Origin: Paramecium sonneborni
Lineage: Eukaryota; Ciliophora; Oligohymenophorea; Peniculida; Parameciidae
NCBI GenBank assembly: GCA_905182985.1
Contig: CAJJDN010000074.1
Location: 5,940-69,939 of the forward strand
DNA length: 64,000 nucleotides
Direction: 5' to 3'
In this document: piece by piece, positions 13,773-25,147 of the stretch
Layout of the letters: the number at the start of each line of letters is the position of its first letter
Numbering within the stretch: position 1 is the stretch's first letter
The notes under the pieces: model-generated
Databases searched by the model: none
Told to the model about the DNA's origin: nothing
What the model saw: the letters and a program-made list of their open reading frames with translations, nothing else
Made by a program: the position numbers and the translations under genes

Positions 13773-15252
13773 GTTATTAATTACAAAAATTTTAAACATC
13801 TAATTTTTTTTCTGTTATCCAATTATTCATGTTATTTGAATAATATTTTTTTTTTTTATCGTATTATTTCATTAATTTATTTTTAAGATTAATTTTACAA
13901 TTAGTATGACTTTAATTTAAATCATTCTCTCTTATTTTCTAATATTGGTGAAAACCTTTAAATAATCAAATAAAATTAATAAAACTATATTATATAAATA
14001 AAATATTATGATTGATTAATACTAATGTTTTAATGCTAAGCCTTTCAATCCAACTATAATAATACCTTTATCAGAAATATTCAATTATTTTTTAATCCAT
14101 TTTAGTCTTTATAAAAATACTTATAGCTATAATTATTCTAATGCATTATTTAGCAGATCCTTTAATGAAGACAAAATTATTAAGTTCATTGCTTAAAGAA
14201 ATTTCATATTTATCATCTTTCAATTCCTTAATATAATGTATGGATCAGTAATTAAAAAAGAACCAATATTAGCAATAACTTTATATCCTTTATAACTGAA
14301 TCCTAAATCCTATCCATTAACAAAGATGTTATCTAGTTTTAATCATAGAGTAATATTTATCAATTACAGGGATGGTAAGGTAAGTGACAAAATAATCACC
14401 AAACAGATGCCTCATGTCTATTTCCATAGCCGTTCATATTGATAAAATATTTTAGGATGCACAACTGTTTTTTCTACTATTTCAATCTATATTTTAATTG
14501 TGCATTTATAAAACTATGAAATTATAGATTTTCTTATCTTGTCTTAGTATTTTGTCTTGGTTTTTTTACATAATATATATCTATTTAAGTATTGATCTGT
14601 TTTAACTTAATTTTATAAACTTTATATTCCTTTATAATAAAAATTCATAATTTTATTCATTTCTAATGGATGAACATTGATAAAGATAATCTTTTTGTAA
14701 TTATTTTTAAAAACAATTCTTAAAAATTCACTTCAGTTATTGTTTTTATGATATTATATCATTTCAAAAACCAAATTACACATATTAATTCTTTTTTTAT
14801 TTAATCTCAAAACATATTATCCCTTGGGTCTAATAATAATTTTCATTAAAAATCAATTTTAAGATATTTAAAATAAATTAGATCCCTTTCAATTTTTTAT
14901 CTAAGAAATTTAAGAAATACCTTTTGAGAAAAGTTATTTATAAGAACATTATATCTTATTGATAAATGCAATTTTGGTATATTTAATTATTTTTTCTAAG
15001 AGTTTTTTTAATTGTTTAAGATAATCAAAAATATCTAAGTTAGTATTTCTAGCCTTATCAAAAAAGTATTCTTCTTACGATTTCTTTTAATTTATAATAT
15101 TCATTATGTAAAAATAATTATTACTTTATAATTTTCTTTAGCTCACTTAACTTAATAAACAAGTTTAAAAATTTTCTTTTTTTAGTATTTTGTAAATGCT
15201 TTTTCATCAAAATTTTGAACAAAATTTGCAGCTACATAAATTTTTATTAATT
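13773..15252. other. Gene-poor stretch with a decayed reverse-strand coding trace
   Basis: No intact gene is visible. The only coding-like signal is on the minus strand at about 14062-14440 and is listed separately. The rest is A+T-rich DNA between the NACHT-WD40 stop and the first start of the large membrane protein. Confidence 0.5.
14062..14440 (-). pseudogene. Possible degenerate gene fragment
   Basis: On the minus strand, short pieces look protein-coding but lie in different frames broken by TGA. They include MNGYGNRHEASVW, a stretch reading GQDLGFSYKGYKVIANIGSF, and a piece reading ELKDDKYEISLSNELNNFVF. I could not join them with short GT...AG introns as I could for the other genes here. 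I do not recognise a family. It may be a decayed gene or chance. Confidence 0.2.
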
Positions 15253-15366
15253 ATGATATTCCTTTTAATTCAAATCGTTGCCATTTTTTGTGAAAACAGA
15301 AGCTGTGATGTTAAAATTGAATAGATGAATGTCTATCCTACTAAAGGGGAAATTTATAATATATGA
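15253..15366 (+). pseudogene. Signal-peptide exon cut off by TGA upstream of the large membrane protein
   Basis: This short frame encodes a hydrophobic leader, MIFLLIQIVAIFC, followed by ENRSCDVKIEQMNVYPTKG, and stops at TGA 15364-15366. It is in the same frame as the coding region that restarts at ATG 15367. It looks like the true N-terminus of the large membrane protein separated by a damaged stretch of roughly 30 nt. A sequencing or assembly error is as likely as a real mutation. Confidence 0.45.
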
Positions 15367-18300
15367 ATGACTACCTTATTTGAAGGAGTCTTTTTATTTT
15401 ATTCTTATTAGCCAGCATTAACCTTTATAAAAGCTATTAATGCTTTTGCGGAAGTAACATAAATTAAAGGATAAGGTATAAATCAGATATTTTAATATAG
15501 TATTTTCTTCGTTATCATCTAATTTGACACATTTTCTAACAATTACAGAAAAACAACAAATAATCATTTATAATTGGAAAAATTCAATTATTCAGCAAAT
15601 AGGTAATACTATTTAACTACCAGGATAGTACAAATGCTTTAATTCAATATTTTTATTAAATATGAATGCTTACTTATTGGATTGTTACACTAGTAAATCA
15701 TTTGTTCTTTTAAAAATGATAGATAATTAGTTTACTGAGATTTATTAAGTTACATCTCAAATTCCTATTACAACAACATTACAAAAATATATTGTAGATT
15801 CACTAAATTACACTCTTTATGCTCAGCATTTTAAAACTTACTCTGTTTTAACTTTATTTTCATCTGAATTTAAAAATTAAACATGTTGGGAGGATAAATT
15901 CGTTGATTTTGATGTTTCATTTTAAGGAAATAATTTTATTTATGTTTTAACTTCATCTATTGTCTATTAAATTATAATCTCACAATAATAATAATTTGAA
16001 TTTATAGCAAATTATACAGAAAAATTAATTCATTATGAGTACAATATATTTTCTGTTTATTACAATTATGAACAAACAGCTTAATGCGATATAATAATAA
16101 TTGAATATTAATATTTTAATAAACAATTGTAAATAAGATTATTTGCATAGTAAGGTTTATTTATTAGGGAATCATATAATTATTTAAAAGATAAATAATA
16201 AGTTAAATACATTATTTTCAATAATTAATTTTTGCTGTAATAATCCTCAAATAATATTACAATTTATGAAGTTTTATCTAGTTAACCTCTTTATATCTAA
16301 AATATATCTAATACTACTTAATTATATTTTAATTCATTTACTAATGAAGTATTTTTATTTGATCTAAAAATTATTGTTTATAAAATTTAACTACCAAAAT
16401 TATAAATAAACGTTAGAAATTCATTAGATTATTAATAAATTAGTGAAATTTAAATTTTTGCTCAATTTAGAAATTTTAAATTGGCAAAAAAATGCATTTC
16501 AAATCTGAAAATATAAATTTTATAAAAAAATGATACAAATATTTATTTAATTAAAAATACTCATCCCACCCTTTATCAAGGGACTACAGGGGCATCTTTT
16601 TATAATGAAGTTATTGGTTTTTCAGGGCAATTATTAGAGATTAAAACAAATTATGATAATTAATATTTTGGTTAATTCTAAGAAGTAACTTTTTTCAATA
16701 TTTATAATTTACCCTAACAAGAAATACAATTTGCTTAAATGATTAATCCATCATTCTACTCCTCTAAATTTGTGTATTTAGCTACCTACAATTATCCAAA
16801 TTTAACAAGTTATGTTTGTAAGTGGTTTTAGTTAATTGATGGATTTGTATATAATTGTACTATCGCATACTAACTTGATATTTCTCAAAATATATCCTCA
16901 TTATAGATTGCATATAATTTACAATCTCCTTTGATTGTAGGAATTAGTTACAACAATACTATTACAATTTTTTTATTGAATTCAGATAATAGTACTAATC
17001 AGTACAACATTATAATCAATCAATCAATTAGCTAATTTTTATTAACATTTAATAGTGTTATCATTTTGATAGAAAATGAAGAAATTTAAATAATATCTTA
17101 TAATTAAACAAATAGGATTATAATTAATCAAGAACTAATAAATTAATTGTTTAAAAATAAATATTAAATATCATTCAATCCGATATAAATTATGATTAAT
17201 ACTTAATATATATCCTCGATTTTGATAATTAATAACATTAACAGTATTATACTTTTAGCGATAAATCTAAATAGCTATCTCATACCAATTAATTTTTTAC
17301 ATTTTAACTTTTCTATTTATTAAATTAATTAAATCAAGACATATGTAATTCTATCTTATATATGTAATAACACTACATAGCTGTGCTTTGAAATTTGGGA
17401 TTTTTTAAATGTTTGGAATCCCTATAGACAAAAAAACTTCCCAAGTGTTAATTTTGACTCTTAAATTAGAGTTTAATCAGATAATTTATTTTTTTATGTT
17501 CAATTACAAAATAAGACAGTTTTTGTTTATAATCCTGAAGTCCCAGAATAGATGTCTTTACATTATAAATTTGAAATTAATGGGAAATAATTTTGTAGCA
17601 TTTAAAAATCCTTTTACTCTTTAATATTCAACGTCAACAGTTTTTATTAGTTATTTCCAATTAAAGTTATGAAATTTTAATTAAATTAATCAATCCTTGT
17701 AGAAAAATAATATCCAGAATTAATTTACAATTTTACTGTAATAACACCATTCAACAACACTGCAATGTAATCTATGATTAATTAGAGCATAATATTTATT
17801 TCAAATTTCACACAACTAAATTCATCCAATTTTAAAACATATTATTTAAATTTTACCAATATTAATAAAATCAAAAGAACGTTTACTATTCCGATCTCTC
17901 TATTTACTGAAAAACAGATAATTAGATGCAATTTTTATAATGGATCCAATTCATCCTTATAAAACCAATATGAAAATAATCAGAATTGTCATCTGACTAA
18001 CACAAGTAAACAAAAAGCCTTGATTAATATTAATAATTATACTTTAGTGACTGCTGTAAACAATTAATTTTATGTTTTACAAAATAACATAAATATCATG
18101 ATTAGTAATTGGTTGATTGAATCTACTTCCATTAAATATTTTGATTATTCTTATCTAAATTTCTCAGAGTGTATAAAAACAACATCTACATATTATTAAC
18201 TAAATTCTATTTGTAAAAATTCTTCAAATTAATACTGGCTTACTATTATTTTAGATAATTAAGGAAATGTTTATTTTATGGAATGCACAATATTTCCTAT

Positions 18301-19306
18301 AGTATTTTAAACCATATATAAAATGGTTTAATTTTAAAATTATCTTTTCATTTCAGGATCTCAATAAAACTAATCATCCTTATTGTACATATTTTTTATA
18401 GTCAACAATATTGTAATAAAAAATATGAATAATTCGCTTTATTAAAACTATTCTATTTAGTAATATGATGTAGCCTAATTTAAAGATCAACCCAACAATA
18501 ATTACAATGTTTTTGCTGTTATTTTTATAGCAGAGAATATGCCATTATATTCTATTATTACTTTCAATGAAAACATAATTTTGAGCATTAATTGTAATTA
18601 TTTATTTATAGATGTTTTTAATTAAAAGATTAGTGTAATAAATAATCAACTGAATTAAATTTTTATTGTAGAAGTGAAGAGTAATTAAATAAAGTTATTA
18701 TTTGTTTGTAATTCCTTTGCTAGCATTTTTTTGAGTTTAAGCTATAATAAACAATTAGCATCAATAAGTATCAAAGAAATTTTAGCAACAATTTCTACTT
18801 ATGGATAATTATAAATTACTCAAAATATAATATATCAAGAAGGAATATTAATGTAGTAATTTTAATTACCAAATTAATCTTATGTTCTTGGGGTATATAA
18901 TTTATCATAAATCCAATTTGATAATCTGGATACCCCTATTTTAATGTTTGAAGGGTAAAGTAACATTTCTATGCCCAGTTATTCGATGATAATTAATAAG
19001 CTATATTTCAACGGAACATTTGTTACATTTATCAATAATTCTATTTTTATTTAGCCAATAATTACATAGTTATTGACTTGTCCTTTCATTAAGAAAAAAA
19101 AACATTTTAATGTTAGTATTTTTTGTTATAATGATTTTTCTTTTGGTAATTACGAAGTTACATTTTTAATACCAAATTTGGATGAACATAAAGAAAGCTG
19201 GTTTTATTCACTTTTTTTAATTATATGCTTTTTATTAATTGGCTCATGTTATTTTGTGAAATCAAAAATAAAAGGAAAGAAATTTTATATAGAAATAGAA
19301 TTATGA
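15367..19306 (+). CDS. Large secreted/type I membrane protein, unknown family
   Basis: About 1304 residues with one 25-nt intron at 15476-15500, which is needed to join the frames; TGA is at 19304-19306. The body is Asn/Ser/Gln/Ile-rich and beta-like, as in ciliate surface proteins. It ends with one membrane helix (SLFLIICFLLIGSCYFV) and a short basic tail (KSKIKGKKFYIEIEL), implying an external body and a cytosolic tail. The 5' end is odd. A convincing signal peptide starts at ATG 15253 (MIFLLIQIVAIFCENRS) but hits TGA at 15364-15366. All three frames carry a TGA between 15364 and 15391, and no short intron removes them. Either the gene starts at 15367, or the N-terminus is broken by a mutation or a sequence error. 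The 3' part is repeated after the N at 19342. Confidence 0.7.
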
Positions 19307-19341
19307 ATTGAAATAATAAAATTATGAAAAAATATAAAAGT
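18231..19341. repeat. Copy 1 of a 1111-bp direct duplication ending at an N
   Basis: This block ends one base before the N at 19342 and is repeated at 19343-20453. I compared the two along their length and saw no difference. It contains the 3' end of the large membrane protein gene, including its stop. See the findings for why I regard it as an unmerged contig overlap. Confidence 0.9.
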
Positions 19342-19342
19342 N
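19342..19342. other. Single-N assembly gap
   Basis: An isolated N lies at the junction of the two copies of the 1111-bp block. Confidence 0.98.
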
Positions 19343-20453
19343 AATACTGGCTTACTATTATTTTAGATAATTAAGGAAATGTTTATTTTATGGAATGCAC
19401 AATATTTCCTATAGTATTTTAAACCATATATAAAATGGTTTAATTTTAAAATTATCTTTTCATTTCAGGATCTCAATAAAACTAATCATCCTTATTGTAC
19501 ATATTTTTTATAGTCAACAATATTGTAATAAAAAATATGAATAATTCGCTTTATTAAAACTATTCTATTTAGTAATATGATGTAGCCTAATTTAAAGATC
19601 AACCCAACAATAATTACAATGTTTTTGCTGTTATTTTTATAGCAGAGAATATGCCATTATATTCTATTATTACTTTCAATGAAAACATAATTTTGAGCAT
19701 TAATTGTAATTATTTATTTATAGATGTTTTTAATTAAAAGATTAGTGTAATAAATAATCAACTGAATTAAATTTTTATTGTAGAAGTGAAGAGTAATTAA
19801 ATAAAGTTATTATTTGTTTGTAATTCCTTTGCTAGCATTTTTTTGAGTTTAAGCTATAATAAACAATTAGCATCAATAAGTATCAAAGAAATTTTAGCAA
19901 CAATTTCTACTTATGGATAATTATAAATTACTCAAAATATAATATATCAAGAAGGAATATTAATGTAGTAATTTTAATTACCAAATTAATCTTATGTTCT
20001 TGGGGTATATAATTTATCATAAATCCAATTTGATAATCTGGATACCCCTATTTTAATGTTTGAAGGGTAAAGTAACATTTCTATGCCCAGTTATTCGATG
20101 ATAATTAATAAGCTATATTTCAACGGAACATTTGTTACATTTATCAATAATTCTATTTTTATTTAGCCAATAATTACATAGTTATTGACTTGTCCTTTCA
20201 TTAAGAAAAAAAAACATTTTAATGTTAGTATTTTTTGTTATAATGATTTTTCTTTTGGTAATTACGAAGTTACATTTTTAATACCAAATTTGGATGAACA
20301 TAAAGAAAGCTGGTTTTATTCACTTTTTTTAATTATATGCTTTTTATTAATTGGCTCATGTTATTTTGTGAAATCAAAAATAAAAGGAAAGAAATTTTAT
20401 ATAGAAATAGAATTATGAATTGAAATAATAAAATTATGAAAAAATATAAAAGT
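19343..20453. repeat. Copy 2 of the 1111-bp duplication (partial gene copy)
   Basis: This repeats 18231-19341. It carries a headless copy of the membrane protein's C-terminal coding region, open from 19343 to TGA 20416-20418. It has no start and should not be annotated as a separate gene unless reads prove a tandem duplication. Confidence 0.9.
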
Positions 20454-20503
20454 ATAAAATCTATAAAAAAAAAAAACTTACTTTATTTTTAATTACTCAA
20501 CAA

Positions 20504-21655
20504 TAAATTAATTGTTATCTTAGATTTATTAAAACAATAGAATAGCAATTTAGATGTCTTAAGCTAATGAAATTTTTAATTATTATTTATTATATATTTT
20601 TTATTAAATAAATTATTTTAACTTAAGTCAATTCATTTAAAAATTTTATTTACTAAATAAATTGATTTTAATTATGATGTTTTATTAAATTGAACCTCCA
20701 ATCAATATCATACCAAAACTAAAGAAAGTAGAAAATTTTCTTGAAAATTCTAATTATTTTAAATATTTTTATTCCTAAAAACTGTATAATTACTATTTCA
20801 TATGAAAATGTGCTTAGAGTATACAAGAAAGATTTATCTAAAATAAATTATATTATTTATAAAATTTTTATTTTATTTATTTGAAGATTATATATTTTAA
20901 ATTTATTACTCCAGAATAAAATATACAATTAGAAATTTCTCATCCATTTTTAAAACATTTATAATGATAACGTTTCAACTTTTGCTTTTTCTTTGCTTTT
21001 AAATTTATTTTATACTTTATATACTCATAAACTTTATGAACAGAATATCTTAAACTCAAATAATACTAAATTCTTTTTTTCATTTTTATGTACTTACTAA
21101 TTTATCCAAATTTATTATCAATTTTTTGTTAAATTCCATATCTCATTTCAATTTTAATTATGAAAATGAGCTCTTGTCTGTGTGACTTAGCCAAATTATA
21201 GAAAATTAATAAAATAATAAAGTTATTCCTCTTGATATTTAAAGAAGAGTAGGAAATGTCAAGTTTTATTGACGAGATCTATAAATATGAAATAAATAAA
21301 TTTAATATTTTAATCAGTTAAACAAAAGTTATTAATAATTTAATCTTGATTCTTACTTAACAATATTTATAAACTCTATAAATTTGATTTTGAATATTGA
21401 AAGGAATTTAATAAAAATCTCTGTAAATATCTTAATGGTAGGCTTTTTTTTCAAAAACTAATGTTTAATTAATCCTTATAATTTGAGACATGAATGCCAT
21501 TATGACGTTGCATTTTTTTCTATTTTAAAATTATCTATTAAGTTAAATATAAAAATTTAAACTTGAAAAGCAAAATATCTCCATAAAATCATTCAATTAC
21601 AAAAATTCTGAGTCTTTTATAGAAATCAATATTAAAGTAAATTTGAAATTGCTAT
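20504..21655. repeat. Copy 1 of a 1152-bp direct duplication ending at an N
   Basis: This block directly precedes the N at 21656 and recurs at 21657-22808. It is non-coding as far as I can see: very A+T-rich with no sustained frame. Confidence 0.9.
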
Positions 21656-21656
21656 N
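21656..21656. other. Single-N assembly gap
   Basis: An isolated N lies between the two copies of the 1152-bp block. Confidence 0.98.
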
Positions 21657-22808
21657 TAAATTAATTGTTATCTTAGATTTATTAAAACAATAGAATAGCA
21701 ATTTAGATGTCTTAAGCTAATGAAATTTTTAATTATTATTTATTATATATTTTTTATTAAATAAATTATTTTAACTTAAGTCAATTCATTTAAAAATTTT
21801 ATTTACTAAATAAATTGATTTTAATTATGATGTTTTATTAAATTGAACCTCCAATCAATATCATACCAAAACTAAAGAAAGTAGAAAATTTTCTTGAAAA
21901 TTCTAATTATTTTAAATATTTTTATTCCTAAAAACTGTATAATTACTATTTCATATGAAAATGTGCTTAGAGTATACAAGAAAGATTTATCTAAAATAAA
22001 TTATATTATTTATAAAATTTTTATTTTATTTATTTGAAGATTATATATTTTAAATTTATTACTCCAGAATAAAATATACAATTAGAAATTTCTCATCCAT
22101 TTTTAAAACATTTATAATGATAACGTTTCAACTTTTGCTTTTTCTTTGCTTTTAAATTTATTTTATACTTTATATACTCATAAACTTTATGAACAGAATA
22201 TCTTAAACTCAAATAATACTAAATTCTTTTTTTCATTTTTATGTACTTACTAATTTATCCAAATTTATTATCAATTTTTTGTTAAATTCCATATCTCATT
22301 TCAATTTTAATTATGAAAATGAGCTCTTGTCTGTGTGACTTAGCCAAATTATAGAAAATTAATAAAATAATAAAGTTATTCCTCTTGATATTTAAAGAAG
22401 AGTAGGAAATGTCAAGTTTTATTGACGAGATCTATAAATATGAAATAAATAAATTTAATATTTTAATCAGTTAAACAAAAGTTATTAATAATTTAATCTT
22501 GATTCTTACTTAACAATATTTATAAACTCTATAAATTTGATTTTGAATATTGAAAGGAATTTAATAAAAATCTCTGTAAATATCTTAATGGTAGGCTTTT
22601 TTTTCAAAAACTAATGTTTAATTAATCCTTATAATTTGAGACATGAATGCCATTATGACGTTGCATTTTTTTCTATTTTAAAATTATCTATTAAGTTAAA
22701 TATAAAAATTTAAACTTGAAAAGCAAAATATCTCCATAAAATCATTCAATTACAAAAATTCTGAGTCTTTTATAGAAATCAATATTAAAGTAAATTTGAA
22801 ATTGCTAT
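21657..22808. repeat. Copy 2 of the 1152-bp duplication
   Basis: This repeats 20504-21655. No gene is seen in either copy. The whole interval from 20454 to about 23250 appears non-coding. Confidence 0.9.
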
Positions 22809-23251
22809 GTTTTTAATCATATAATCATCTTAATTCTCCTTAAAAGAAATAATTTTGATTGTCTTTTATTATACCACAAAGTATAGTTTCAAATGATGAT
22901 AATTTTTGAAAGATGGTATATTGTTTCACATTTATTCTAAAATAAAATTTCCTTGAAATATGAATATTTTAAAACAATTATGATGAAGAGAGACATTAAT
23001 AAGGCATTTAAATGAGTAAAATGTGAAAGTGATAGTTCTAAATAAAAATTTTGATTTAATAATAATGTTTTGGTATCAAAAATTAGCAATGTAATTGAAA
23101 TACATAAGTTCTCAATAGTGGAATCTTAGAATAATTTATAGATGAAAAAGAAAAAATGTTAAGAGTTTAAATTATTTAGTGTTACTTAATTCACAGTTAT
23201 CAGTTTTAGAAAAGAGAATAATTAGTTTATATTGATACTTATATTATAAAT

Positions 23252-24575
23252 ATGTATGATGTTGAAATAACAACTAAGTCAGATGATGAGATTCTTTCAT
23301 TAATTCGATCATATTAATAATAAGGATATTAGGTCTGGTTATAAAAAAGATGCTCAGATAAATTTTTGATGCAAGCCGATTACAATGTATGAATAAAAAT
23401 TAGAACATAGTCATAAGGAGTATTGGATATGGATAATTCTAGCATATTTAAATGCTAAAATATTGATCCTAAACAGTTTAATGATCAATCAGTTATATGT
23501 AGCATTAGAAAGAATGTTGAAGATGGTCATAAAACTAGTACTATGGAAATTAAAGACACAATGCTTATATTTCCAAGAAAAACATAAACTGACCTATACA
23601 GCTTGTTAAGTCCAAAACTAAATTCAGAAAGAGAGGATTTATTTCGTGGATTTTATGAAAAATTGAAAGAAGCCTTACATTTAGAATAGTTCGGATAAGT
23701 GAAAGAATCTATTGTAATAATTATCTATTATCAAAAATTAGGTTTTGTTGTAAAACTTAGTAAATGAACTTGAAAATCAATTGATTGATTCATAAATATT
23801 GCATTTAATACTCGTTGAAAGTTTATTGACTCTTGGAATACTGAATGCATAAATAATGAAATATTCAGATGCAAAAATGTAATATTAATATTAAAAAAGG
23901 TGTCTAGAGAAATGCTTAAGATTATTCGTTATAAAAGATTAAATCCTTTTAGCCTAAATATATCGTAAATTAGGCTAATATTCCCAATCTATTTTTAGTT
24001 ATTAAAAATCTATAGATTACTACAATTAAGCCTTAATTATATATGAAATATACAATCTGAAACCAGAAATAGCAATTATAATGATGTCAATAGCTGTTAT
24101 ATATTCAAAAGTAAATTAATTTGAATTAGCATCAAATATTTCACATCATGCTTTAAAAATCAATGGAACTGAGATAAGTAAACATACAGCTAATCTTTAT
24201 TCAATGTTAGGAGAGATTTATTACAATTCGGAAAATTATACAGAAGCATTAGATTATTTTGATACTGCTTATGATTTACAATAAACAAGTTTGGATGTAC
24301 AATCTCGAATTAGAACAATAAATTATATTGCAAGTTCTTGTTTTCATTTAGGAGAATATAAAAAAGCTTAAGAGTTATTTGAAGTAGCATTAAGTTAAAT
24401 TGATGATAAAAATTCACTTCTTGAAGCATAATTATTAAATAATTTAGGGATCACAAAAAGTGCATTGAAATTAGAAAGCAAAGAAGAATTTGAAAAATCC
24501 CTTAAAATTTTCTTAGATTTTTATCCATAACATCATCCTTCTGTAAAACGTGTACTCCGAAACGATAGCCATTGA
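23252..24575 (+). CDS. TPR-repeat protein
   Basis: 423 residues in three exons: 23252-23386, 23411-23713 and 23742-24575, with introns of 24 and 28 nt. The first intron carries an in-frame TGA, so it must be spliced. Residues 1-130 (MYDVEITTKSDDE...) are charged and unrecognised. From about residue 170 the protein is a run of helical pairs of TPR type, for example AQIYRKLGQYSQSI, YSMLGEIYYNSENYTEALDY and YIASSCFHLGEYKKAQELFE. TPR arrays are protein-interaction scaffolds; the partner is unknown. The frame is open upstream of ATG 23252 for a while, so an upstream exon is possible. The gene converges on the mS35-like gene with 49 nt between the stops. Confidence 0.75.
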
Positions 24576-24624
24576 TAATAATATGTTTATATTATATATA
24601 AAATTGTCCTTAAAAACAATATTC

Positions 24625-25147
24625 TCATTCACATGGTGCTCTTATTGCTTCTAAAAATAATTCATAAATCATTTCTTTTCCTTTTTCAATATTTTACAAT
24701 GAATTATTAAATGTATTGACTTTAATTCTGACTTCATCTTTACCCTTATATCTAGGACCAATCAAATAAATAAATCTATCTTTTTATTTAGGAGTAAAGT
24801 TAAATTCACTAATATTGATGAATAGTTCAACCTATTATTATATTTCAATTATATTTACTTCACTATTTTTATGTAAATTATGTCCTTTTAAATCTGGTAT
24901 ATAAGTAATTTCAGCATAAACTTGATAAGTAGGTGGATTTTAACTTAATTAATCATCAATTTCCTTTTTTGTTCTTAATGGGTAATCAAAAGGATCTCTA
25001 AAGGTTTATTTCATATAATGTGGTATGGCTTAACTGACTTTTGGCTTCCAAAAACGTGCTTAAATTACTTTGAATACTACATTTATGAGCCAATTTAAAT
25101 GTAGGCAAGAATGTATTGAATTTATAGAGCGTCACAAATTATTTCAT
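24625..25147 (-). CDS. Mitochondrial small-subunit ribosomal protein mS35-like
   Basis: 166 residues from ATG 25147 to TGA 24625-24627, with a 22-nt intron at 25059-25080 that restores the frame. The N-terminus is basic and lacks acidic residues (MKQFVTLYKFNTFLPTFKLAHK), fitting a mitochondrial targeting peptide. The core contains INISEFNFTPKQKDRFIYLIGPRY, which matches the mS35/Rsm24 pattern of a Leu-rich strand, a QK-containing helix and a Gly-x-Arg-Tyr segment. It is followed by IEKGKEMIYELFLEAI, as in the C-terminal helix of that family. Its ATG overlaps the TGA of the upstream kinase gene. mS35 is the best match but rests on a short pattern. Confidence 0.65.

Noticed and set aside
13339..13803. 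Two short plus-strand standard-code frames near 13.3-13.8 kb
   Set aside because: They lie in other frames over the end of the NACHT-WD40 gene, which continues to TGA 13772 under the ciliate code.
18231..20453. Genuine tandem gene duplication of the membrane protein's C-terminus
   Set aside because: The single N at the junction, the apparent identity even in non-coding parts, and two more blocks of the same length nearby favour unmerged contig ends.
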